A stretch of DNA of 64,000 nucleotides, taken from assembly GCA_030411725.1 (NCBI GenBank), contig MU839828.1, positions 1 through 64,000 on the forward strand, in the 5' to 3' direction. The DNA is from Echria macrotheca (Eukaryota; Ascomycota; Sordariomycetes; Sordariales; Schizotheciaceae). Shown piece after piece: positions 9,563-19,815 of the stretch. A model generated the notes under the pieces. It searched no databases and had not been told where the DNA came from. It saw nothing but the letters and a program-made list of their open reading frames with translations. A program made the translations under genes and the position numbers. Every line of letters starts with the position of its first letter. Position 1 is the stretch's first letter.

Positions 9563-10602
9563 TGTCAGGTCGGCCAACCGACCCAGGCCGGAGATGCAAG
9601 ATCCAGGCGACTGCATCAGGGTTGTTGGGGGTTGCCCGACGTAGCCAACGGAGAGGGGATTACAGAAGGGTCATTGGAACGATCTACAGAGCTTTACAGC
9701 TCAGGAGGGCAGGGTTAATGCCCAAGTGTGGGCCTTGCTCGCGCAGCGAGTAAGAGCCAGGCCGCTTACGGAGAGATTCTTAGTGGGGGAGAAGGATAAG
9801 AAGGGGGGAAAAAGTCCTGTATTTGAGTAGGCTAGAGTTTCATGCTGTAAATCACCCACCTCCAACTGCTGTTCTTACCCTGGCTGTGAGCCTGGCTTGC
9901 ACTACAACCACCCCTTCATTCTAGCCGGAAATAATAGGCCTGAGACCTAAGCCCCCCTGAGCAGGACATGTCCGTTCTCATGGAGGCAGGGGATGTAGTA
10001 AGCGACAAGCCGTGGTGCATCTCAACTTTCTAGAACGTATACGGATCTTTCAAGAGCAAGTTGTAAACACAAAGTGATGTCCATCACTTCCGCGTCGCTC
10101 TCTAGCTCAACCGAACGCAGATATTGGCCTGGGCCGCAACGGGATAGGCAAGTAATGGAGAAGGTCGCAGCATCGGGATTTGTGGAGACTGTCATTGTCG
10201 ACAGCAAGACCCGTCCCAGATCTTCTGCCCAAGTCCCTCTAGGGTCTGGAACTCGTCCCCGAAGCTGCTAACCACCGGCGAAGTATACTAGCGGTTTAGG
10301 CCAGGCTCACAGCCAAGGTAGGAACAGTAGTTGGGGCGTGTAGGTTATAGCATTGAACTCTGGCCACTCAACATACAGGACTTTTCCCTCCTTTCTCAGC
10401 CTTCCTCCTCCCGTGAACATTTCCATGACCGGCTCTCGCCCTCCTCCCTGCGCTTGCCATTCCCGGACTTGAGCACCAATCCTCTACAAGCCTATCCAAT
10501 GACGCCTATAATCGCTACCTACTCCATCAACCACCGCCAACAACCCCGATCCAGTCGCCTGGATCCAGCTTTTCCGGCCTGGGCCGATTGGCCGACCTGA
10601 CA
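9563..10602. mobile_element. Foldback-type element with long inverted arms
   Basis: The sequence starts TGTCAGGTCGGCCAA and ends with its inverse, TTGGCCGACCTGACA. The similarity continues inward. The left arm runs to about 9935 and the right arm from about 10265 inverted; for example CTGGCTGTGAGCCTGGC (9885) matches the inverse of GCCAGGCTCACAGCCA (10301), and GATCCAGGCGACTG (9600) matches the inverse near 10550-10565. Arms are diverged mainly by substitutions and small gaps, and the spacer between them is about 330 bp. I find no transposase frame and no clear target-site duplication. It could be a non-autonomous inverted-repeat DNA element or two copies of one element inserted head to head. 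Confidence 0.65.
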
Positions 10603-13310
10603 CGTTTCAGCGGGGGCGTAAGTAGAATAACGCCCTCTCGCGGGGCGATAGGTCTGTAATAGATGCGGTTAACCCAAGAAATTCGACCGAGGTACCTCAT
10701 CACCCCTTACCTCTTTTCCCCATGTTACACCTCTTTCCCGCCCCCTTTCCACCTACTTTCTTGCCTTTGATCGTTAAAGCAAACACAATCAAGACGACAA
10801 CATCTAAAATGGGATATAACGCACTGGACATCACTATGACTACTAAACATCTCGCCCCAGGTGGCCACCGTAGAGGGTCGCAAAGTCCTTCCCCGCCACT
10901 ATGCTATCATCCAAGACAGTGAACGCGCCAGCTCCCTGGCCAGCCTGCACATCACTTTGTCTAAAAATATCAAGCAGCATCAAGACTGGAACGAGAATAC
11001 TTTGCCGCAAGTGGAATCACTCATCCAGCAACGAGTCCAAGCCGTCCCCATCCGCCGGCCATCGAGGCTGGGACGGAGACGTCACCCACGCACAAACCCC
11101 ACGACAAGTCCACAAAGCTTGCTCCATTGTTTCATATCCGACCGCTCCCAGCGTCGGTCTGGATCTGGAGACGGCCATAGCCATGGTAGATTCACAAGTG
11201 AAATCAGACCATCACCGCTCAGCTTGCCGTTTTATTTGTACAAGCCAGCCCCTCTTCGTTGCGCTTGGAGTTATTACGCGGGCCATGGTGAGGACGCGGA
11301 CCGCTCTTCGCGAGACAGCCTGCAGGAATTATCATCCTAGCAGGTGGGCAGAGAAGACAGAAGTTCACGGCTGAGAGGCGAATACCGTCAGCGCGCCCGG
11401 CCTTGACCGTGTCGCCCGCCGGTCTACCATCGCCCTCTTGACACATCGTTATTAAACGGTCCTCCCCGGCTCCCGGCAGTTTCCTTATAGATTTTTTTTT
11501 CTTGCACATTGTTATCCCAACGACCCTGTTTTGACCGACGTTGTTTTGTCCGCGACCCGAACGAGTTGGCAAGCACAGGCTTTATGGGAGGAGTCGTGGA
11601 GGACGTATCGGACTCGTTATTCGGTTGCTCAGGACGGGGGCGGTTCGATTACGAGGGTATATCGGTCGGCGGGATACGCGGATTAAAGCGCGGGGGCGTC
11701 GTGTTGATCTAGGAGAGATTGAGGGTTAACTTGGTGGCTTGCAATTTCGTCGATTTCGCATCGTGGGTGTAGGGATTGACTACCTAGGTAGGTACTCGGT
11801 TTGCTAAAATTTCGCGAGGATTCACCGCTGGGCAGGCGAAGTTGGAGGGCATCGCTGTATCGGCGGCGCGGCTTAGGGGCGGCAGGGATAGGAGTCGCTC
11901 GTCGGAGGCTGTAGGCTGAAAAGTTTATTGGTCAGCTGGGTTTGTGTAGTGCAAACAGAAAGAGAAAGGCTGCTTCGCAGAATGGAAAAATGCGCTGAAA
12001 GTAGCCGCACAGGCCAAACTGCTAGTGCGCAACCGATTGCCCTTTCCAGCACTTGCGTTCTCCCGCCTGTGTGGTGCAGCAAAGTTACTGGCAAAACCCT
12101 CCTGTCGTGTGCAGGACAAAGGAGAGGAATCCTCTCTCCTGCGCAGTCCAGTACCCAGTTGACACAGCAAGTCCCAACCGAGGCTCAAGGTCCTGGACAG
12201 AGTTTTGTGGAAGCTGTGCTCCATGATCGCCTTCCCGCCGCTTGGAGGTCGGCCCGCGCTGCAACAAGCCAAGATCCATGAGCTTTCCTTTCTCCCTGCT
12301 CTGCCACTCAGTATTTGTGTAGCCCCCGACTCTGTCTCGAGAAGCCCGGTCGTGCTCGACACGATCCCTCCTGACACGACAAAAGCTCCATCATACCTAT
12401 CGACGCGCGCCTTGTGTTGGGTCTCGAGGGAAGGAGTTTGTTTGGCAGTTACTTTCGTACAGTCCGGTGACAGATACTCGCTGGGTAGCTAGCTTGCTCG
12501 GCTTGTCGGGTTTAGGTGGTAGAAGAGAGAATGGCGTCAGGGCCAAGGCTAGGATTCGGTTAGATATTGTCGCTGTTGAGGACTCAGTCGAGTACCTACC
12601 AGTTAGCGTCAATCTGGTTGAGGAGGGGGAAAGGTGGAAAGGATGCCGTAGCACTCGCTAGGGTAGGTAGCTTTTATATTGGCCGATTTCGGCACGAGCT
12701 TCCGAGACGATGAATGAAGCTTCTCTAAGCTTGCAAGTGATAAGATGCATCCACTCTGCAGACTACTGCGGTAATTTTTGTCCGGGTACCTTACCCAACT
12801 CCACCAAGAACTCGCCAGATCCAAATGGCGATGTTTTGTCCGCACATCCAGTCGCAAAACATCAACAATGTCGTTGTCCTCAATGATCCCGCCCCCCTGT
12901 ACAAGGCTCGAAGCTCACAGATCTGCGTACAGGTTCAAAGCAAAGACACAGCTGCTTACCCTCCTTCCCCTCCATGCAGTTTCGATCTTGTCTCCGCCCG
13001 CTATAGGTAAGTGATTTGCTTCAGTAAATTGCAACCATTTGACCAAGCCGCGTTAGATGAAGATTGCACATCTAAAGCAGAGAGTCGCTGGAGTGCTCGA
13101 CGATGTTTTGAAGTCTTCTCCGCCGCGACCGTTTTCGTTTTCCTTCGACGGCAAGGTATCGCATCCCTCCATCCTCGACGAGCTTACGCTGCTAGACGCA
13201 TGACCGCCGATTATACAATACCGGAGTAGTTCCGTGGGATAAAGCCAGTTGGAGAGGTCGCATACATGGGCGCCTTGGGGGATGTCGAAAACCGGGCCAG
13301 GAGCTGATGG
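10603..13310. other. Gene-free block with a possible coding relic
   Basis: No intact gene is supported. Near 10861-11045 one plus frame (VEGRKVLPRHYAIIQDSERA onward to about QQRVQA) has protein-like composition but lacks a start and runs into low-quality sequence, so it may be a gene fragment. The palindromic tract ACCTAGGTAGGTA occurs near 11784. Confidence 0.4.
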
Positions 13311-13365
13311 AGGGTACGCAGAAAATAAGCAGAGGGTACGCAGAAAATAAGTAGCGGGTACGCAA
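13311..13365. repeat. Short tandem repeat, 22-bp unit
   Basis: Two full copies and a partial third of a 22-bp unit starting AGGGTACGCAGAAAATAAG are arrayed at 13311-13332, 13333-13354 and from 13355. The core GGGTACGC recurs in inverse orientation near 19263 and 40483. Confidence 0.8.
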
Positions 13366-13966
13366 GCGAGGTTGGGTTCGCGGGTCAAGACTGCAGCTCG
13401 CGAATGCAGTTTTGAGCATCGAGATCACACACTTCCGCGGGGTCGTTCATCACGCCCCGCAGGCGTGGCCTCTCCTTGCTGAAGGGCAATTGAGAGATCC
13501 TTTGGCGGCGCCCTCGACTCCGGAGTCGTCCGGAGGTAAAGCTCCACCAGTGCTCTTTGCCAGGAGCCCAAAAAGAAGGCCAGGCGGCCTTCCTTGACTG
13601 ATGAGCTCACGGACACATTCTCCTCGCTCATGTTCCCGCGTTCTTCTTCCCTTTTCCACGCTCGCCGTCACCAAGTTCCCTCATGCTATACCGACGAAGT
13701 TCGAGACACCTGTTAGCAACCGGAAGTCCCGATGGGGGATGGCAGACGCGGGCTAACTTCCCTGGAGTACCACGGAATGGATGTTTCCCAGTCACCAGCA
13801 TGAGGAGGCGGCGCCAGACCTCGGAAACAATCGCATCACGGCCATAGACTGACCTGTTCAACATCCCAGACCATTCCACACACTCTAAGATGACTCCTAC
13901 GGCTGTTTCGGATGGTATCCAGAAGAGAGGCCGCTGGTCTCAGACAAAGATGGAGAGACGGGGGAG

Positions 13967-14183
13967 TGTCAGAATCTGAGCCCTGGCAGTGTGACGAGGT
14001 GGCTACAGGTAAGGCGCAACCGCTGTATGTGAGTATGGCGATACCTTCCATTCTGGCCGTTTTAACTAAATATAGGTAGAATACAGGAAGTGGAATGGCC
14101 GCTGAATCCCCAAAATAGGGTCGGGGCTTCGCCCCTATATATCTGAGCCGGAACCCTAACTCTAGCCGTTGACAGTCCTGACA
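13967..14183 (+). mobile_element. Solo LTR, intact ends with 5-bp target duplication
   Basis: A 217-bp unit starts TGTCAGAATCTGAG and ends CAGTCCTGACA. It is flanked on both sides by the same pentamer GGGAG (13962-13966 and 14184-14188), as expected of LTR-retrotransposon integration. It contains a TATA-like CTATATATC at about 14131 and the diagnostic block GAATACAGGAAGTGGAATGG. Three related copies lie at about 18248, 34706 and 37979-38257. No internal retroelement genes are adjacent, so it is a solo LTR left by recombination. Confidence 0.8.
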
Positions 14184-17100
14184 GGGAGACGGGGGGAACG
14201 GGGGGGATCGGGGGAGCAGTGGATCAGGGGAGAAGGGGAGCAGAGGAGAAGGGGAACAAGGGGGTGAATCTCACAGATCAAAACGAAGAAACCACACCTT
14301 CCATCTGTGGAGAATGGCAAAAAAAACCAGGCGGTTGCATCATCAGTTGGCGCGACGTCTTGCGCCAGGTTTCTGAGCGATGTGGGCTCTCTGGCCGTGA
14401 TATCGAGGTCATCTTCTCCCCGCATCCCCTCACCCTGAAGCAGGCGTCATGGCCATGGCTATATAGCTAATTGTTGAATAGGTACCTTAGCCGAGAGCCT
14501 GAATACTACGAGATTCCACGAACGTGTGTGATCGCCAGGATGGACGGAACTGGTGCTACGGAGCGTGATTATCTCAGACGATGCAGTCGGCCCTGCAGAG
14601 TCATCCCGGGAGTGTGCTTGACGTGGTTATCGGGCGACGACTTGGACGAAAATTGAGCTTGAGATACCCAGAAAAAACCGCGTCATGAAGTAAGTCGGAG
14701 TTGCACCATGTTGCCTCTCTCTCAAGACGGCTAATTTGTTTTGCTTTTTTAGTACCCTATACCAGCAAAGTCAAAGGATAAAGGATATGCGAAAAGTGCT
14801 ATCAATTGCCCCGTGAGCGGAGAAACCAATATCTGTACGACTATTGTGGATGTCAGGGCCCAGATCCGAGCTAACGATTGTCTATAGCCCGTCTCGCCGA
14901 AGTAGCGTCTTGTCGAGTTTCAATCACTAGAATAAAGGTCATCAGACTCATGTTCCCTCGAGCCGCATGGCTGAGTCTGGATGAGTGGAAGACATCTGCC
15001 CCTTCTCATCCGTCAAAGCTATGGCCGGCGGACTCCAAAACATTCATCAAGAATACAACAAGTTGTTACACGTCGTCAATTCTCTGCACGTTATTCTTCC
15101 ATGCGGGTTCGGCGTCATATCAGCTGAAAGTTCGGATCCATGCGCACCTTTTGTCAGAGGGCTCGGTTGATGCCCTTCTGGAGAAAAGGGAACAGACTAT
15201 TTATGGCGGCTGCCCCTATGCCCGCCCTCTCGACGACCACCGTTTCATTGTCTCGAATTCAGGTCTGGAGCAGCTTGCGCAAGTTTGGAAACAACTACAC
15301 GTCCGCGTAGGGCTCCTCGATCCGTCGTGCTCGGGACGTCTTCTCAAAGGAGTATTCTGACAATCTGCCGGGTACACCTCCGATCATACGGTGCCTATGT
15401 CGATTTCCCCCTCCGGACTTCGTCGGCAGAAATAGTGACATTTTTTCCGCGTCTCCACGGAAATGCGCCCCTGTGGCCTTCCGCCGTGCCCCGAGATGAG
15501 AGATTGTCGATTTGACAATCCGAGGGCGCAGAGATGGGGAGGTTCCACAGCTACCGGGATATGCATGGTGCATCAATACCTATGTATCAATATTGAACAC
15601 GGCTCCGCTAACCTCGGCCGTCCTATTGTCCGGCCGGAGTTTGTTCGACGCCGCGCCGCGCTTCCCACGTTGCGCTCCCAGAATCATCTGAAGTCTTCTG
15701 AAGTCAACAGCCTTCGGTGGGCGCTCCTCTGCATGAGTGGCAGTTGCAGTGCCGATGAATCTCAGGGGAACTTTGGGATGGTCATGCCCATCGGCGCATT
15801 GGAAGTGGCGAAACTGCTCCTGGGGGTGCGGATAGTGAAATGCTCGAAGTGAAGGAATGCACTCTCCACTCTCAACGTCGTCTCTCCACAACCAGATCCT
15901 GAAGCCGTGCTGGTGGACGGGATGAAGCCACCGACACCAATCACTCGATTGTCACCTAGCCCCTCTCCGACCAATTGGGGGCGGATATGGCACGAGTGCT
16001 GCCGCCAGCCCCGAGACCAGTGAGGCCAGACGGCATCGACGGGTCCCACAATTGGCCCTAGGTAGTTCTCAGCGATGGGGAGGGATATGACCATGATCAC
16101 GCTGGACATTCGGGCCACTATTTCGCAGTTGTTATCGGCGAGCCGGAGCGATAGCATCGGGAATTGGTGCCGCCAGACGCCTGCAGACCTCATCAACCGT
16201 CCAGGGCTTGCCCGCCATAGCGACTAAGCCGTGTGTGGGTAGGGACGGGTGTTTACCTATACGCTGAACCTCCTCGATCTATCCCTTCAGTCTCGCGAAC
16301 CACCCTAGGACGGTCATCCCTAGCCCCCCGTCTCGACGGTCTTCGTGAATTCCCACCCGGCTGTCGTCCCACGGCTTGCCATACTAGGAGTCGGAGGGCT
16401 AACGTACTACACCGGTCACGGACATCTGGTCCAGGGGTGCCAGATACAATCTTAGCTCCCAGTGCAATCACATCATTCCGTCTGCGCCGGTCGAGCGTAT
16501 ATGATGGGGCCGCATCACGCGTGGTCGCTGTTCCCGAGGAGCTCTCGAGAAGGTTGGAGAGACCCGCGAAGGGGAGACCAACTGTAGCTCCCAGCGCGGC
16601 GGCGCTTGTCCTCCTTACGTGGGAGGGAAGCGTCGGCGCTCCGAACGCGGTCATTCGGAGCGGGAAAACGTTCTTGTAAGTCTGGTAGCTCCGTGCGGTG
16701 GTTTTTCGACTTTTGCCAGCCTTGTCGGGAGCGCCTCGGGTTAACATCGTACAGGTACATTCGACATCAGCATTCGGAGACCGTGGTATCCCTGGCCTCG
16801 GGCTGCTTCGTCGCCTGCCATCCGAGAAGACTGCGTCAGAAATCTCGCTGGTTCAAGGAGATGGGCTTGAATCTGGCTTACCTCACACCACACCCACTGT
16901 TGCGGATTCTCTTCAGCCCCGGTCGGTGCCCTCGCTCAAATCCTTCATATTGCAGGCCAAGCTCTCAGCTCCGACGCCGTCGAAACATCGGTCCGCAAAC
17001 CCGTCCAGTTATTAGCCATATACGCCCTATAATTCCGCAGCGATAACGTGTACCGACTACCTTATCTAGGTACACTAACGCGGCACCCGACGTCAGTACA

Positions 17101-18247
17101 CCTAGGGCTATTGCCGGCTACAACTAGTAAGTTGTTGACCGGGCTAACTACCTCAGCTTCGCCTCCATCGGTGTAATTGGCGAACTCCTTGTGGACTTTG
17201 TAAGGCTCGCTACTTGGGCGTGGATATTCCGTGCTTGGCGACAACGATGTAAACGCCAGCTATCTCGGTCGTCGAGATTGATGGTATGGACAGGATAACT
17301 GACGACTGGTAGTTAGGGAAATGGGTGCACGTCTTCCCCCGGTCGGCCCTCCGTCGAGTTCGAGATCGTCCGCAGTGGTGACACCCCGTCCTCCTAGTCC
17401 TCTTACATGTCAGTCATGCCGAGTACGACACAAGATGTCGACGCGATCTTCCCCAGGGCTTCTTCCTAACCTTTTGCAACGACATCTCGACGACTCAAGC
17501 CCCGATCAAGCTCGCCGCCGCGGAGCTCGCCGCTGTGGCGCTCACCCACCGCTCCCTGCATCCACCAGTGAGCAACGATACCGAGTAGGATGGATCCTCA
17601 GTTCCGGCGCCCGGGGGTATTCAAGTATTCTGAAGCATCTTCCAATCTTCCCGGCAGCCGCGACGAGCCCAAACGTCGGTAGCGTCGGCGGCCTGCTGGA
17701 CTTGGGCGGAGGCTTCGGCGGGAGCAGACTGGTTGGTCGCGCAATCAGCGATCCACGGTGTGCCTTGGTGCTGGCTGTTACCAAGTCTTCAGCTTGCGAG
17801 AAGTTGAGACCGACCTGGAGGGGGCCGCGGTTACTGCCGTCGCTTAGCATCGATCCCTCGTTCTAGGTTTGTTTGCCACGGCACATACCCTAGCTCCCAG
17901 CCTCCTCGACGACGACCGCTGCGACAGCTGGAAGCAGCGTGGGCCCAACGGTTATTCACTTCGCATCTATGGACGACATCGTGTTCGGGGAGGTTGTTTC
18001 GGACGTGGGATTCGGTACAGGGTATCCTAGCCCTCGCTGTTGGGCGCTGCGCGAATGTGGTACCGGCGCGCCAGGGACTGCTCGTCAGCAGCAAGCTGGG
18101 GAACAGGTGGTTTGAAGGAGGGAAGGTGGTTTGAAGGAGGGAAGGCGGATGCAGCGCAGGATTGCTGGGCCCATTTTTTGTCGCACGGTGCTGTTGTCTG
18201 CTGTTGTCCACTCGCGTCGCCCCGTCCTTGTACATCAGCTGAACTGC
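14184..18247. other. Gene-free block
   Basis: Apart from the relic listed separately (15577-16218), no frame here is convincing. A 181-codon plus frame at 17321-17866 begins with ATG but shows no domain, signal or conserved-looking pattern. A 19-bp unit GGTGGTTTGAAGGAGGGAA is tandemly duplicated at 18106-18143. Confidence 0.4.
15577..16218 (-). pseudogene. Frameshifted relic of an unrecognised protein gene
   Basis: On the minus strand an ATG at 16218 opens MAGKPWTVDEVCRRLAAP but stops after about 29 codons. A second frame continues with protein-like sequence (IAENYLGPIVGPVDAVWPHW). A third frame then takes over (WCRWLHPVHQHGFRIW, then FHYPHPQEQFRHFQCADGHD, HPKVPLRFIGTATATHAEER) and ends at 15580. 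The segments follow one another in order and have coherent composition, but I could not join them with ordinary splice sites. I do not recognise the family. A decayed gene with frameshifts is the simplest reading; an intron-rich live gene is possible. Confidence 0.4.
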
Positions 18248-18384
18248 TGTCAGAATGTGAGCGCCGGCGGAGCATGGCGATACCTCCCATAGTGGCTGCT
18301 CCTCCCAATAGGCAGAATACAGGAAGTGGAATGAATGGTCGCCCCTACATAGCTGAGCCAGAACCCTAACCCTCGTCACGTGTC
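18248..18384 (+). mobile_element. Degenerate solo LTR copy
   Basis: The copy starts TGTCAGAATGTGAG and contains AGAATACAGGAAGTGGAATG, then ATAGCTGAGCCAGAACCCTAACCCT, matching the intact copy at 13967. About 25 bp are missing between GGAATG and CGCCCCTA. No clear target duplication remains. The right boundary is approximate. Confidence 0.65.
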
Positions 18385-19450
18385 AATGCAACGAGTCCAT
18401 TGCGAACTTAACACAGTACGATGTGACTGGCCACGTGGATGCTGCGAGACTGAGCAGTTCGGAGTGTTCCGCCATCTGAGCATTGGCCATGTCTGCCCTG
18501 CCCTAGTTAGGTAGTTAATGCCCTCGAATCTCACCCAACTCCCAATTTGTCGACCCACTTTCAGTCTCCTTTTTTCTTTTGTGTTAGTAGATAGGTTCCC
18601 AGGGTTCTTCTCCCGAGGTAAACAATCAATCAATTCTAGTTATCCTGAGACCGGCTTCCTCGTCACCCAAAACGCCGCCAAACACAACTGCCCACCATCC
18701 ACACCACCACCCATCTTCACCGGTATTCCGCTTCCGAATGACTACCTAGGTACGTGTCTGACCAGCGGGCTCGTCTAGACCGCCCCGAGAACCAGGTGCA
18801 TGCCTTGCGGGTAGGTAGTTACCATTGAGTTGTGTCTTTCGACCGTGTTTTCCACAGATACAGACCAAAACTCAAGTGCATTGACAAAAATACCGACCAG
18901 ATGTCCAAAAAAGCTCGGTTTCTACGGATCGGTTTGGCATCGTCAGACCTCAGCAGTTGATTGCCCGATGCCAGCAACAGCACGCCGTATAACATGGCAT
19001 CGCGATCCCATACGTCGTCCGCTTAAAGTCGAGAGGAACATCCAGAATACCACCCACAACTCCCACCCAGGCCGAGGCTCCACCGGCATTGCCAGCCCCG
19101 CAGAACACGACTCGAAGTTGCGCAAGGAAATATAGGATTAAGAGCATGGCATTCGGTTGGAATGGATGGACAAACATCAGCTTTGGGTGGCATGAAAAAT
19201 CAGTCTCCTGGGTTGTATCAACCCCAACCACCTTATGTCCTTTGGGTACCCTCCACCTTTTTTGCGTACCCTCTACCTATATCTGTGTTCTGTCCCGTCG
19301 GGTGAAAAACCGCCGTTGGCACCTCCTTGTCTGCATTCCACTCGATCCAATCCCAATAATCAACCTGCACTACTATAGCCAGCTCTGAATACCATCGTTG
19401 ATGCATTTTGAGTCCCGCAAAATCTAGGATCACGAACAGGATTACTAGGT

Positions 19451-19815
19451 TGTCAGGTCGGCCAATCGATCCGGGCCGGGGATGCGGAATCCAAGCGACT
19501 GTACCAGGGTCATTGAGTGTGGTCGACGCGGCCGACGGAGTTGGGTTACAGAAAGGTTATTGGATAGCTTTGCAGAGCTCCCAGCCCATGATAACAGAAC
19601 CGATGCCCAAGTGCGAGCCTCGCCCGCACAGCGAGTGGGAACAAGGCGGGCGAGCCACGGAAAGGTTCATGGGGGAAAGAAGATAAGAAGGGAAGGAAAA
19701 GCCCCGTATTTTGAGAAGGCTGGAGTTCAATGCTGCAACCCCCCCCCCCGGCCCAACTGCCGTTTTTACCTTGGCCTTGATCCTGGCTTGCACTACCACT
19801 GCCTCTTCACTCCGA
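19451..19815 (+). repeat. Second copy of the foldback arm
   Basis: This stretch begins TGTCAGGTCGGCCAA and parallels 9563-9930 over its length: GATGCGGAATCCAAGCGACT, CCGATGCCCAAGTGCGAGCC, CAGCGAGT, GATAAGAAGG, and GATCCTGGCTTGCACTACCA all have counterparts in the same order. No inverted partner arm is present to the right. The two copies differ at many positions, often by transitions, so the copy is old. Confidence 0.7.

Noticed and set aside
17321..17866. 181-codon plus frame with ATG
   Set aside because: No domain, signal or conserved-looking segment, and an equally long frame lies on the other strand; composition effect is more likely.
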